Source of the DNA: Rubrivirga marina
GTDB lineage: Bacteria; Bacteroidota; Rhodothermia; Rhodothermales; Rubricoccaceae
Assembly (NCBI RefSeq): GCF_002283365.1
Contig: NZ_MQWD01000001.1
Coordinates: forward strand, 3,996,711-4,060,710
Direction of reading: 5' to 3'
DNA: 64,000 bases
The number at the start of each line of letters is the position of its first letter. Positions within the stretch are counted from its first letter, which is position 1. The notes beneath the pieces are model-generated. The model was not told the DNA's origin. It made no database searches and saw only the letters and a list, made by a program, of their open reading frames with translations. The translations under genes and the position numbers were made by a program. Shown piece by piece: positions 23,787-32,937 of the stretch.

Positions 23787-25067
23787 TCAAAAGACCTCGA
23801 TCTCCGGAATCGGCACGACGAACTGGCCGCCCCACTCCCGGATGCCGGCCATCTGGGCCGAGATCTCGTCGCGGAGGTTCCACGGCAGGATGAGCACGTA
23901 GTCCGGGCGGGTCTCAAAAATCCGCTCCGGCGCGTGGACGGGGATGCGGGCGCCGGGCGTGTAGGTCCCCTGCTTGTACGGGTTCCGGTCGACGGTGTAG
24001 TCCAAGAGATCGGTCCGGATGCCGCAGTAGTTGAGGAGCGTGTTGCCCTTGCCGGGCGCGCCGTAGCCGACGACCGTCTTGCCGTCGCGGCGGGCCCGGA
24101 TCAGGAAGTCGAGGAGGCCGCGCTTCGTCTCGCGCACCTGCTCCGCGAACCGGGCGTACGTCGCGAGGTCGTCGACGCCCCAGGCCTGCTCGCGGGCTCT
24201 GAGTTCGATCGCGCGGGCGGTCAGCGGCTTCGAGGCGTCGGCCGCGTGGCGGGCGTAGATGCGGAGCGACCCACCGTGCGTCGGCAGTTCCTCCACGTCG
24301 AACAGGACGAGTCCGTGCCGCTCGAACACGCGCTCAACGGCCGTGAACGACAGGTACGAAAAGTGCTCGTGGTAGATCGTGTCGAACTGGTTGTGGTCGA
24401 CCAGTCGCACGAGGTGGGGGAACTCGGCCGTGACGACGCCCGCGTCAGCCAGGAGCACCGCGAGGCCGGCGACGAAGCTGTTGAGGTGGGGCGTGTGCGC
24501 GAGCACGTTGTTGGCCGCGATGACGTCGGCGCGGAGCCCCTCGGCGCGCATGGCCCGGGCCTCGTCCTCCCCGAAGAAGGCCACGCGGGTGGGCACGCCC
24601 TTGGCCCGGGCCGCCTCGGCGACGTTGGCGGCCGGCTCGACGCCGAGGCACGGGATGCCCCGCGCCACGGCGTGCTGGAGGAGGTACCCGTCGTTCGACG
24701 CGACCTCGACCATCAGCGAGTCCGTCCCTAGCCCGAACCGCTCGGCGACGGCCGCGACGTAGCGCTCGGCGTGGGCGACCCACGAGTCGGAGTACGACGA
24801 GAAGTAGGCGTACTCCCCCTCGAAGATGGCCTCTGGCGGAACGACCTCGTCGATCTGCACGAGCGAGCACTCGTGGCAAACGAAGGCGTGGAGCGGGTAG
24901 TACGTCTCGCCCTGCATCAGCTCCTCGGGCCGCACCACATTCTGGCACGGCGGGCTCGACCCGAGGTCGACCATCGAATAGCGGAGCGGCGTCCCGCACG
25001 AGCGGCACGGGAAGCCCTGGTCGGGGACGTCGGCGGGGAGCGCACGGACGGAGTCGAGGACTTGCAT
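23787..25067 (-). CDS. sugar-nucleotide C-methyltransferase
   Basis: A 426-residue, three-domain SAM-dependent methyltransferase of the NDP-4-keto-deoxyhexose C-methyltransferase family (NovU/TylC3-like). The N-terminal zinc domain has Cys21/Cys24 (CRSC) and Cys64/Cys67 (CHEC). The Rossmann core has VEVASNDGYLLQ (SAM motif I, about residue 120) and HEHFSYLSF (about 222-230, catalytic His region). The C-terminal domain has VVGYGAPGKGNTLLNYCGI near residue 335. Branched deoxysugars of surface glycans are the usual product. It is sandwiched between an SDR epimerase and an RmlC-like gene. Confidence 0.93.
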   Translation of the reverse strand: MQVLDSVRALPADVPDQGFPCRSCGTPLRYSMVDLGSSPPCQNVVRPEELMQGETYYPLHAFVCHECSLVQIDEVVPPEAIFEGEYAYFSSYSDSWVAHAERYVAAVAERFGLGTDSLMVEVASNDGYLLQHAVARGIPCLGVEPAANVAEAARAKGVPTRVAFFGEDEARAMRAEGLRADVIAANNVLAHTPHLNSFVAGLAVLLADAGVVTAEFPHLVRLVDHNQFDTIYHEHFSYLSFTAVERVFERHGLVLFDVEELPTHGGSLRIYARHAADASKPLTARAIELRAREQAWGVDDLATYARFAEQVRETKRGLLDFLIRARRDGKTVVGYGAPGKGNTLLNYCGIRTDLLDYTVDRNPYKQGTYTPGARIPVHAPERIFETRPDYVLILPWNLRDEISAQMAGIREWGGQFVVPIPEIEVF

Positions 25068-25107
25068 GGGACCGGGAGGAAGCGACGCGGGGCGAGGGCG
25101 GACCGGG

Positions 25108-26187
25108 CTAGGCGTTGGCGAGGGCGGGCGCCGGGGTGGCCGCGCCGTCGCCCGAGGCGGGCCAGGTCGTCCGGCGGAGGTCGGGCGCGAGCGCGCCGGA
25201 GGCCAACAGGCTCTCGAGATGGGCGATCCGCGAGTAGCGCGGCCCCTCGAAGACCTCCGGCGGGAGGTCGAGCCCTTCCAGGGCGTCGCGCACCTGGCGC
25301 ACGCCGTCGCGGACGGTCCACGTCGGGCGCCAGTCGGGCAGGCGCTCGGCGATCTTGGCGAAGCTCACGCGGTACGAGCGCGTGTCCGGCGAGGCGCCGT
25401 CGGCGAACGTGACCTCGCAGCCGGGGACCTCGTCTCCCACGATCGTCGCCACGTCGCGGATCTGGTAGTTCTCGCCCTCGCGCCCCACGTTGAACGCCTC
25501 GTCGTGGACGGCCTCGCGGGGCGCCTCCAGCGCCGCGAGCACGGCCCGGCTCACGTCCTCGACATGGACGAGCGGCCGCCAGGGCGTCCCGTCACTTTTC
25601 ATCCGGATGGCGCCGGTCGACACCGCCCAGGCCGTGAGGTTGTTCACGACGAGGTCGAACCGGAGCCGCGGGCTCACGCCGTAGACCGTCGCGTTGCGGA
25701 GGTAGACCGGCGAGAAGCCGTCGCTCGCGAGCGGCCGGATGCCCGCCTCGGCGTCGACCTTGGCCTGGCCGTAGGGCGTGACGGGGCGGAAGGCCGCCGT
25801 CTCGGTCACGGCGTCCTGGCCGGCCGCGCCGTAGAGGCTGCAGGAGGAGGCGAACACGAACCGCGACACGCCGGCCTCCCGTGCGAGGGTCGCGAGGCGG
25901 ACGCTGGCGTCGGCGTTGATGGCCTCCGTGAGGCCGGGCCGGAGGTTCCCGAGCGGGTCGTTCGAGAGGTTCGCGAGGTGCACGACGGCGTCGAACCCGT
26001 CGAGGTCGGCGGGGATCGCATCGCGGACGTCGCGACGGACGCCGGGGACGGGATCGGGCTGGAGGCCGAAGGCGCACGCCGAGAACAGACCGGCGTCGAG
26101 GCCGCGGACCTCGTGTCCGGCGTCGCGGAGGATCGGAGCGAGGACGGTGCCGATGTAGCCGTCGTGGCCCGTGAGGAGGATGCGCAT
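25108..26187 (-). CDS. NAD-dependent epimerase/dehydratase (extended SDR)
   Basis: A 359-residue extended SDR enzyme. The Rossmann motif GHDGYIG (residues 7-13) and the catalytic region (FASSCSLYG, then YGQAK with the Tyr-xxx-Lys pair near residue 150) are clear, as are LRNATVYGVSPRLRFD and the substrate-domain RPLVHVEDVSRAVLAAL. Family members modify sugar nucleotides; the exact substrate cannot be read from sequence. It is first of the three-gene sugar operon, with 40-bp gaps. The ATG opening MRILLTG is chosen over a longer frame. Confidence 0.91.
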   Translation of the reverse strand: MRILLTGHDGYIGTVLAPILRDAGHEVRGLDAGLFSACAFGLQPDPVPGVRRDVRDAIPADLDGFDAVVHLANLSNDPLGNLRPGLTEAINADASVRLATLAREAGVSRFVFASSCSLYGAAGQDAVTETAAFRPVTPYGQAKVDAEAGIRPLASDGFSPVYLRNATVYGVSPRLRFDLVVNNLTAWAVSTGAIRMKSDGTPWRPLVHVEDVSRAVLAALEAPREAVHDEAFNVGREGENYQIRDVATIVGDEVPGCEVTFADGASPDTRSYRVSFAKIAERLPDWRPTWTVRDGVRQVRDALEGLDLPPEVFEGPRYSRIAHLESLLASGALAPDLRRTTWPASGDGAATPAPALANA

Positions 26188-26307
26188 GAGAACCAGAGGG
26201 GACGGCGGGCGCTCGGGCCAAGACCGTTCCACCTGCGGCGCGCGCCCTCTAGTCGCCCCAGACCGAACGCGACCGTTCCCGGACGTCCCACCCGATCCGA
26301 AACGAAA

Positions 26308-26338
26308 CGGGGCCGCCCGGATCGTCCGGACGGCCCCG
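26308..26338 (-). terminator. hairpin terminator after small basic protein gene
   Basis: CGGGGCCGCCCGGA and TCCGGACGGCCCCG pair over 14 positions with one mismatch around a TCG loop. On the minus strand it lies 20 bp after the stop at 26359 and is followed by CGTTTCGTTTCGG, a modest T-rich tail. It also separates this gene from the sugar operon promoter. Confidence 0.7.
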
Positions 26339-26358
26339 AGGGCTGGGGTCGATCGCGG

Positions 26359-26649
26359 TCAGGCCCGCGAGATGTGGACCTCGTACTTGTCGTCGTCGAC
26401 GCGGCGGCTGTTGACCTTGTGCTTGCCCTCGAAGTTGCGCCGCATGTAGTTGCGGACGCCCTGGACCTCGTTCTTGCTCGCCTGGAACGCGAGGACCTTG
26501 TCCTCCCCAAGCTCCTTGAACTGGTCGCCGATGGGCGAATACTTGCTACGGCGGGTCCCCCGTGCGCTGCGACGCTCGACGGCCTCCTTCGAGGAGAGGG
26601 TCTCGAACTCGAACGGGGTGCTCTTGCGGGATGTGCGGGCTTTCGCCAT
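26359..26649 (-). CDS. small basic protein of unknown function
   Basis: A 96-residue, Lys/Arg-rich soluble protein (MAKARTSRKSTPFEFETLSS...). Its middle part, YSPIGDQFKELGEDKVLAFQASK, and the C-terminal NYMRRNFEGKHKVNSRRVDDDKYEVHI look like an ordered small domain, with a final beta strand typical of a nucleic-acid-binding fold. I do not recognise the family. A strong hairpin follows the gene, and the upstream 200 bp is AT-richer than the region, as expected for a well-expressed single gene. Nucleoid or ribosome association is a guess from its charge. Confidence 0.6.
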   Translation of the reverse strand: MAKARTSRKSTPFEFETLSSKEAVERRSARGTRRSKYSPIGDQFKELGEDKVLAFQASKNEVQGVRNYMRRNFEGKHKVNSRRVDDDKYEVHISRA

Positions 26650-26860
26650 GGTGATAGGTGGTGTGGAGTGCGGAAGTCCGTGTCGCTTCCGTATTCCATG
26701 ATACCCCTTCTCTAGCATGTGTTCCCAACGTGCCACGTATCCCGTCCCTACTCTCTCGCTCGACTTCCACTATACCCAGTAGATCCTGGGGCCCTCTCCG
26801 ACCGTGACAGGAGCACTATTCAAGGGCAAATGAGAGACCGTCCTCCACGGGGCGAGCGTC

Positions 26861-27619
26861 TCACGTGAGCGACGGAGACGGCTGGAGGACTCGCTCTCGG
26901 GCGGTCGAGAGGACGAACCGCGGGACGACGCGGCTGTAGCGGCGCCAGAGCCTCCGGGGCTCCATCGCCAGCCGGAACGCCCATTCGAGCCCCGCCTGCT
27001 GGAGGACGGCCGGCGCCTGCCGAAGCAGCCCCGCGTGAAAGTCGAAGGCGGCCCCCACACCGAGGCACACCGCGCCGATGCGGTCGGCGTGGTCGGCGCA
27101 CCACCGCTCCTGACGCGGACACCCGAGTCCGACGAACACGATCCGGGCGCCGGAGTCGCGGAGCCTCTGGACGTCGGCCTCGTCTTCCTCAGGGCTGAGG
27201 GGACGGAAGGGCGGCGAGATGGCCTCGACGATCCGGAGGCCCGGCGCGCGCAGCGGGAGCCGCCGCCGGAGCCGATCGATGACCTCCGGCGACGAGCCGT
27301 AGAGCGCGACCGGTACGGCGTCCCCGGCCGCGCGCCGCGCGACTTCCAGCATCGTGTCCGGACCGTAGACGCGGTCCGGTTGGTCCCCGCCGCGCGCGCG
27401 CATCTCGCGCACGATGCTCATCCCGTCGGGCAGGTTGAGGTCCGCGCGGTTGAGCGCGTCGGCGAACGAGGGGTCGTCAAGGGCCTCGACGACGCTGTGA
27501 GCGTTGGAGAAGCAGGCGTAGCGGGCCTCGCCGGCGCGGGCCCAGTCGAGGATCTGGTCGGCGGACTGGCCGGTCGAGCGCGCGTCGAAGCGGACGCCGA
27601 GGATCGAGATGGCGGACAT
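26861..27619 (-). CDS. WecG/TagA/CpsF family glycosyltransferase
   Basis: A 252-residue GT26-type enzyme that transfers N-acetylmannosaminuronic acid, ManNAc or a related sugar to a lipid-linked intermediate. Family motifs are FSNAHSVVEALDDPSFADALNRADLNLPDGMSIV (about residues 40-70), YGPDTMLEVARRA, and the hallmark FVGLGCPRQERW (about 165-180), ending with EWAFRLAMEPRRLWRRY. It is divergent from a glycosyltransferase gene on the plus strand, with 170 bp between the starts. The surrounding genes indicate a glycan assembly role. Confidence 0.93.
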   Translation of the reverse strand: MSAISILGVRFDARSTGQSADQILDWARAGEARYACFSNAHSVVEALDDPSFADALNRADLNLPDGMSIVREMRARGGDQPDRVYGPDTMLEVARRAAGDAVPVALYGSSPEVIDRLRRRLPLRAPGLRIVEAISPPFRPLSPEEDEADVQRLRDSGARIVFVGLGCPRQERWCADHADRIGAVCLGVGAAFDFHAGLLRQAPAVLQQAGLEWAFRLAMEPRRLWRRYSRVVPRFVLSTARERVLQPSPSLT

Positions 27620-27790
27620 GGGAATCTGTGGGGACGACCCGACACGGGCGAATCCCGGTCCGCAGGCGCCCTGCCCCCCTCCCGAGCCCCCCTGCGTCAC
27701 GGAGCCTGCCCACCTCGGGGAAGTGAACGACCGGGGCGGGAGATCCCGGAGTTCGATCGCGCCGCCGGAACGGCCCCTCCCGGCGGCGGG

Positions 27791-28918
27791 TTGATTGACT
27801 CCCCTTCTCGCTGCCCCTCTTCCCCGCTGGCCCACGTCGTCTACGCGCTCTGCGGCCACGGCCGCGGGCATTCGTCACGCGCGCGCGCCGTCGCCGAGGC
27901 CCTCCGCCCGCGCGGCCACCGCGTCTCGTTCGCCGCCGACACGCCGGCCGCCGACCGGCTGTCGGAGGCGGGCGCCGTCTACCGCGTGCCCGGCCTCCGA
28001 CAGGTCCTCCGCCGCAACCGCGTTCGGATGCTGGCCACGGCCCGCGCCAACCTCGACCTCACGTGGCGGAGCCCCGAGATCATCGCCGAGGCGGCCCGCT
28101 GGCTGGAGCGCGTCGGCGCCGACGTGGTCGTGGCGGACCACGAGCCGTTCGTCGGGCGAGCCGCCGCGTCGGTCGGCGTGCCGGTCGTCGCCCTCAGCCA
28201 CCAGCTCGTGCTGACCGAGGCCCGGCCGCGCGCACCGCTCCGCCACCTCCCGGCCGCGCTCGGGACGGCCCTCGGCATCGGCATCCTCGCCCCGCCCGGA
28301 CCGGCCGCACAGGTCGTCCCGTCGTTCTTCTTCCCGCCACCGCGGGCCGGGAGCGACGCCGTGTTCGTCCCGCCGATCCTCCGCAACGACGTGCTGGCGG
28401 CCCGGTCGCGCGCCGGCGGCCGGCTCCTCGTCTACGTCAACGAGGGCGACGGCATGACCCCCCTCCTCGACGCGCTCGCCGAGGTCCGCGTGCCCGCCGA
28501 CGTGTACGGGCTCGACCCCGACATGGAGGCCCCGGAGGGCGTCCGCCTTCGCGCGCCGTCGCGCGCCGGCTTCCTGGCCGACCTCGCCGCGTGCCGCGCC
28601 GTCGTCGCCACGGCCGGCTTCACGCTGCTGTCCGAGGCGCTCCACCTCGGCAAGCCCGTGCTCGCCCTGCCCAACGCCGGGTTCTTCGAACAGACCGTCA
28701 ACGCGCTGGCGCTCCGTGACCAGGGGCGTGGCGAGGCCGTGTTCGGCGACCTCACGGCCAAGGCCCTCCGAGGCTTCTTGGACCGCGCCGAGGCATACCG
28801 GCGGGGCGCAACTTCGGATGGGGCCGTCGGCCGTGAGCAGGCCGCCGACGCGATCGAGCGGGTCCTCGGCATCGCCCCCCGCTGCGCCGTTCCCGAACCG
28901 CTCGCCGAGGCGGCCTAG
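27791..28918 (+). CDS. MJ1255-type glycosyltransferase (GT-B fold)
   Basis: A GT28-like protein of about 375 residues. It opens VVYALCGHGRGHSSRARAVAEALRPRGHRVSFAA, the nucleotide-sugar glycosyltransferase start typical of the MJ1255/VC2487 family. The second Rossmann half has ACRAVVATAGFTLLSEALHLGKPVLALP and FEQTVNALAL. No ATG precedes the conserved start closely; a TTG at 27791 or a start near 27827 is needed, so the N-terminus is uncertain. It is divergent from the WecG-type gene and probably belongs to the same glycan pathway. Confidence 0.85.
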   Translation: MIDSPSRCPSSPLAHVVYALCGHGRGHSSRARAVAEALRPRGHRVSFAADTPAADRLSEAGAVYRVPGLRQVLRRNRVRMLATARANLDLTWRSPEIIAEAARWLERVGADVVVADHEPFVGRAAASVGVPVVALSHQLVLTEARPRAPLRHLPAALGTALGIGILAPPGPAAQVVPSFFFPPPRAGSDAVFVPPILRNDVLAARSRAGGRLLVYVNEGDGMTPLLDALAEVRVPADVYGLDPDMEAPEGVRLRAPSRAGFLADLAACRAVVATAGFTLLSEALHLGKPVLALPNAGFFEQTVNALALRDQGRGEAVFGDLTAKALRGFLDRAEAYRRGATSDGAVGREQAADAIERVLGIAPRCAVPEPLAEAA

Positions 28919-29174
28919 CTCGTTCCGCTGGCGGGGATGTGGGCGAGGGAGATGGGACCGTGGCCGAGCAGGCCCGAGTCGTCAGGAAGCTCCCGACTCT
29001 GGTCCTGTAGTCAGTTCGTGAGCGCCTCGAGAACCACTCAGGGGCACGGGTACGCGTCTCTGCCCGTTCCCATCTCCCGACCCCACACGCCCCGCCCGGC
29101 CCCTTCACCGGGTATTGCGGCGGCCCGGCGGAGGCCGCGGGTATCTTCAGCGGTTGCCGCCCCGGCCCTCGCCC

Positions 29175-30491
29175 ATGACCCTCCCCGACTTCCACGGCCA
29201 GCAGCCGACCGGCCCCACGCCCGACCCCGCGTCGCGGCCCAAGGCCTCGGTCTTCGACAAGGCCACCCGCTTCTTCGACCCGGAGGGCGACTACGTCAAG
29301 GTCACGGAGGCCGGGCTCTACCCCTACTTCCGGGCCATCGAGGTCAACGAGGGGAGCCGGGCGGTGATGGACGGCCGGGAGACCATCATGGCCGGGTCGA
29401 ACAACTACCTCGGCCTGACGAGCGACCCGCGCGTGGTGCAGGCGGCGAAGGACGCCGTCGACCGGTACGGGACGGGGTGCACGGGGAGCCGCTTCCTGAA
29501 CGGCACGCTCGACCTCCACCTCGAGCTCGAGGAGCGCCTCGCGGCGTTCATGCGGAAGGAGGCCTGCGTCCTGTTCTCGACCGGCTACATGACGAACCAG
29601 GGCCTGCTGCAGTCGGTGGCCCAGCGCGGCGACGTCATCTTCTCCGACAAGGACAACCACGCCTGCATCCTGGCCGGCCAGCAGGTCTCGGCCGCCGAGA
29701 CCGTCCGCTACCGGCACAACGACCTCGACCACCTCCGGACGTTCCTCCAGCGGACCTCCGAGGAGCGGCCCGAGGCGGGCAAGCTCATCGTCACCGACGG
29801 CGTGTTCTCGATGTCGGGGACGCTCGCGAAGGTGCCGGAGCTCGTGGCCCTCGCCGAGGAGTTCGGAGCGGCGCTGATGCTCGACGACGCCCACGCCGTC
29901 GGCGTCGTCGGCGACGGCGGGCGCGGCTCGGCGAGCGTGTTCGGGCTGGAGGACCGGGTCGACCTCACGACGGGGACGTTCTCGAAGAGCTTCTCGTCGC
30001 TCGGCGGGTTCGCCGTGGGCGACGAGACCGTGATCGAGTACGTCCGCCACACGGCCTCGACCCACATCTTCTCGGCCTCGATGCCGCCCTCGGCCGTGGC
30101 GACGGTCCTGGCCTGCCTCGACATCCTCGAGACGGAGCCCGAGCGGCTCGACCGGCTCCAGGAGATCTCGGACTTCATGCGCGACGGGTTCCGGGCGCTG
30201 GGCTTCGACGTGTGGGCCTCGCAGACGCCGATCATCCCGGTCGTCATCGGCGAGATGTACCGGTGCTTCGAGTTCTGGAAGGACCTCCTCGACGCGGGCG
30301 TGTTCGCCAACGCCGTGATCCCGCCGGCCGTCCCCAAGGGCCAGTCGCTCATGCGGACGAGCTACATGGCGACGCACACCGACGCCGAGCTCCAGACGGT
30401 CCTCGACGCGTTCGAGCAGGTCGGGCTGAAGCACGGGATCATCGCGCCCGGCGGCAAGCCCGGGCCGGCGATGACGAACGGGCGGGCCTAG
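29175..30491 (+). CDS. spt: serine palmitoyltransferase-like alpha-oxoamine synthase
   Basis: PLP enzyme of the alpha-oxoamine synthase family (438 residues) that condenses an amino acid with an acyl-CoA. It resembles Bacteroides serine palmitoyltransferase: VTEAGLYPYFRAIE (residues 43-56), SNNYLGLTSDPRVVQAA, GTGCTGSRFLNGTLDLHLELEERLAAF, His162 in NHACIL (stacks on PLP), DDAH (237-240), and the Schiff-base Lys271 in TGTFSKSFSSLGG. Spt starts sphingolipid synthesis by making 3-ketosphinganine from serine and palmitoyl-CoA. A paralogous KBL or biotin F enzyme is less likely given these motifs. A GNAT protein that may N-acylate the base is next downstream. Confidence 0.9.
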   Translation: MTLPDFHGQQPTGPTPDPASRPKASVFDKATRFFDPEGDYVKVTEAGLYPYFRAIEVNEGSRAVMDGRETIMAGSNNYLGLTSDPRVVQAAKDAVDRYGTGCTGSRFLNGTLDLHLELEERLAAFMRKEACVLFSTGYMTNQGLLQSVAQRGDVIFSDKDNHACILAGQQVSAAETVRYRHNDLDHLRTFLQRTSEERPEAGKLIVTDGVFSMSGTLAKVPELVALAEEFGAALMLDDAHAVGVVGDGGRGSASVFGLEDRVDLTTGTFSKSFSSLGGFAVGDETVIEYVRHTASTHIFSASMPPSAVATVLACLDILETEPERLDRLQEISDFMRDGFRALGFDVWASQTPIIPVVIGEMYRCFEFWKDLLDAGVFANAVIPPAVPKGQSLMRTSYMATHTDAELQTVLDAFEQVGLKHGIIAPGGKPGPAMTNGRA

Positions 30492-30496
30492 CTCTG

Positions 30497-30521
30497 CCCG
30501 CCTCGGCCCCGAGGCGGCGGG
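30497..30521. repeat. dispersed GC palindrome after spt
   Basis: CCCGCCTCGG and CCGAGGCGGCGGG around a short centre, five bases after the spt stop and 50 bp before the GNAT gene. Sitting between two genes probably read together, it may stabilise or attenuate the transcript rather than end it. Confidence 0.75.
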
Positions 30522-30569
30522 GGCCGATGGGCGGCGGGCGCTAGCTTCGGGCCGGCTCCCCTCTGCCCC

Positions 30570-31700
30570 ATGCCCGACGTCACCGTCCGCCCCGTCCGCT
30601 CTGCCGCCGACCGAAAGGCGTTCCTCGACTTCCCGTACGGCCTCTACGCGGGCGAACGGCACTTCGTCCCGCCGCTGCGGATGGACCAGAAGAACGTGCT
30701 GGACCCGACGAAGAACCCCTTCTTCGAGCACGGGGCCGTCGAGCGGTTCCTGGCTGAGCGCGGCGGCGAGGTCGTCGGGCGGATCGCGGCCATCGAGAAC
30801 GGGCAGCACCTCACGAAGTACGCCGACGGGAACGGCTTCTTCGGCTTCTTCGACGTGGTCGAGGACTACGCCGTGGCCGAGGCGCTCCTCGACGCCGCGG
30901 CCGGGTGGCTCCGCGAGCGCGGCCTCACGGGCGTCCGGGGGCCGACGAACCCGACCATGAACGACGTGGCCGGGCTCCTCGTGGGCGGCTTCGACCGGCC
31001 CCCGTCGATCCTCCTCCCGTACAACTTCCCGTATTACGAGGGCTTCCTCGAGCGGTGGGGCTTCGCGCGGGCCATGACGATGTGGGCGTTCTACGTCCAC
31101 GAGGCGTACATCAACAAGGACCGGATGGAGCGGGGGGCGCAGATCGTCCAGCGCCGGAATCCGGGGATCACGGTCCGCTCGCTCGATCCGAAGCAGTTCG
31201 ACGAAGATGTCGCGGCGGCGATGCGGATCTACAACCGGGCGTGGGCCGAGAACTGGGGCCACGTGCCGTACACCGAGCCCGAGGCCCTCCACCTCGCCAA
31301 GGAGATGAAGCCGGTGATCGAAGAGGACCTGTTCCTGTTCGCCGAGCTCGACGGGGAGCCCATCGCGTTCGCCGCCTCGCTGCCGAACCTGAACCAGGCG
31401 CTGAAGCACCTGCCGCGCGGCCGGCTCGCCTCGCTGGGTCTGCCGAAGGTGCTGGGCACGTGGAAGCTCGGCGGCGTCTACGAGATCCGGATGGCGCTGA
31501 TGGGCGTCCTCCCGGAGCACCGGAACCTCGGCCTCGACGCGCTCCTCATCCACCACACGATCGTGAACGGCCAGCGCGACGGGTACCAGGCGGCCGAGCT
31601 GTCGTGGGTCCTCGACGTCAACAAGCCGCTCATCAACGCGCTCGAGAAGCTGGGCTGCACGCGGGACAAGGAGTACGCGATGTTCGAGGCGAGCCTGTGA
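30570..31700 (+). CDS. GNAT acyltransferase, candidate ceramide synthase
   Basis: A 376-residue protein of the GNAT fold, twice the length of a simple acetyltransferase. The GNAT core is in the second half (IRMALMGVLPEHRNLGLDALLIHHTIVNG, with the pyrophosphate-binding loop near residue 315). The first half has conserved FPYGLYAGERHFVPPLRMDQKNVLDPTKNPFFEHG and RGPTNPTMNDVAGLLVGGFDRPP. Bacterial ceramide synthase in Caulobacter is a GNAT-family protein in the sphingolipid gene set, and GNAT genes of this type sit beside spt in Bacteroidota. Being 78 bp downstream of an Spt-like gene, this one is a good candidate; direct identity is inferred. Confidence 0.75.
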   Translation: MPDVTVRPVRSAADRKAFLDFPYGLYAGERHFVPPLRMDQKNVLDPTKNPFFEHGAVERFLAERGGEVVGRIAAIENGQHLTKYADGNGFFGFFDVVEDYAVAEALLDAAAGWLRERGLTGVRGPTNPTMNDVAGLLVGGFDRPPSILLPYNFPYYEGFLERWGFARAMTMWAFYVHEAYINKDRMERGAQIVQRRNPGITVRSLDPKQFDEDVAAAMRIYNRAWAENWGHVPYTEPEALHLAKEMKPVIEEDLFLFAELDGEPIAFAASLPNLNQALKHLPRGRLASLGLPKVLGTWKLGGVYEIRMALMGVLPEHRNLGLDALLIHHTIVNGQRDGYQAAELSWVLDVNKPLINALEKLGCTRDKEYAMFEASL

Positions 31701-31752
31701 GGGACCGGGGACGCGGGACGCGGGATAGGAGCCCCCTCCCCTCTCTCTCCTG

Positions 31753-32928
31753 ATGCCGACGTTGCTGATCGTCGGCGGCGGCCACGCGAGCCTGCCGCTC
31801 CTCGCCCACGCCCGAAAGCTCGCCGAAGCGGCCGGGGCCGAGGTCGTCCTCGTCTCCGACCGGCCGGAGCTGTGGTACTCGGGGATGACGCCCGAGTGGC
31901 TCGGCGGCGTCTATACTCGCGCCGACGTGACGGTCCCGCTCGGGCCGATCTGCGAACGCGAGGGCGTCCGGTTCGAGGTCGGCCGCGCCGTCGCCATCGA
32001 CCGCGACGCCCGAGAGGTCGAACTCGCCGACGGGCGTCGCGAGCGCTACGACGTGTTGGCGATCGACATCGGCGCGGTCAACCCGGGGCGGGACGAGGGA
32101 GACGGGACCGTTCGGACGAAGCCGCTGTGGCGGATCGAGGACCTCGGCCGGTTCCTGGAGGAGGACGCCTCGGACGGCGCCGACCGCCGGCTCGTGATCG
32201 TCGGCGGAGGCGCGGCGGGCGTCGAGGTGGCGCTCAATGTGACCGCCCGGCCCGGCCTCGGCACACTGGGGGTCATGGTCGTCGAACCGGCCGACCGGCT
32301 GTGCTCCGGCCTCCCCGCCCGGTTCGGCGCCTGGGCCGCCGACGCGCTCCGCCAACGCCGCGCCACCCTCCGCCTCGGGAGCCAGGTCGAGACGGCCGAC
32401 ACTGACGGCGTCCGGCTCCGGTCCGGCGAGACGCTGCCGGCCGACGCCGTGCTCTGGGCCACGGGGTCGGTCGGTAGCCCGCTGCTCGGCGAGGCCGGAC
32501 TGGCCGTCACCGAACGGGGCTTCGCGCGGGTCGACCGCGGCCTCCGGTCCGTGTCGGACGGGCGGATCTTCGTGGCCGGCGACGCCGCAGCGGTGGAGGG
32601 CCACGAAGACTTGGCGCGGATCGGCGTCCACGCCGTGAAGCAGGGGCCGGTGCTCCGCGAGAACGTGGCCCGCGCGCTCGCGGCGCTCGCCGACCGGCGC
32701 GATCCGGCGGGCGCCGGGCTCCAGCCGTTCCGCCCCTACCCCGTCGCCCCCCTCCTCGTCTCGACGGGCGAGCCGACCGCGTGGTGGCTGGCGGGGCCCG
32801 TCGCGCTCCACAACGGGCCCGTCCTCCGCCTCAAGCACGCGGTCGACCGCCGCTGGATCGACCGGTATCGCGGCGGGGCCTCGTACGACGGCCACTGGGA
32901 CGCCCGGAGCGCGTCCGGCCGGGGCTAG
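31753..32928 (+). CDS. NDH-2-like pyridine nucleotide-disulfide oxidoreductase
   Basis: A 391-residue FAD protein of the two-dinucleotide-binding superfamily, close to the SelD-associated/NDH-2-type group. FAD-binding GGGHASLPLLAHA is at residues 8-20, MTPEWLGGVY follows, NAD-binding IVGGGAAGVEVAL lies near residue 155, and the second FAD motif SDGRIFVAGDAAAVEG near residue 275. A redox-active CxxC is absent, so it is not a disulfide reductase; NADH:quinone-type activity is plausible. It follows the GNAT gene by 53 bp and precedes a lipoprotein gene by 9 bp on the same strand. Confidence 0.88.
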   Translation: MPTLLIVGGGHASLPLLAHARKLAEAAGAEVVLVSDRPELWYSGMTPEWLGGVYTRADVTVPLGPICEREGVRFEVGRAVAIDRDAREVELADGRRERYDVLAIDIGAVNPGRDEGDGTVRTKPLWRIEDLGRFLEEDASDGADRRLVIVGGGAAGVEVALNVTARPGLGTLGVMVVEPADRLCSGLPARFGAWAADALRQRRATLRLGSQVETADTDGVRLRSGETLPADAVLWATGSVGSPLLGEAGLAVTERGFARVDRGLRSVSDGRIFVAGDAAAVEGHEDLARIGVHAVKQGPVLRENVARALAALADRRDPAGAGLQPFRPYPVAPLLVSTGEPTAWWLAGPVALHNGPVLRLKHAVDRRWIDRYRGGASYDGHWDARSASGRG

Positions 32929-32937
32929 ACTTCGGGC

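Noticed and set aside
28752-31556. A 934-codon minus-strand open frame across the Spt and GNAT region.
   Set aside because: It overlaps two clear plus-strand genes and has no recognisable motif; low-complexity composition.
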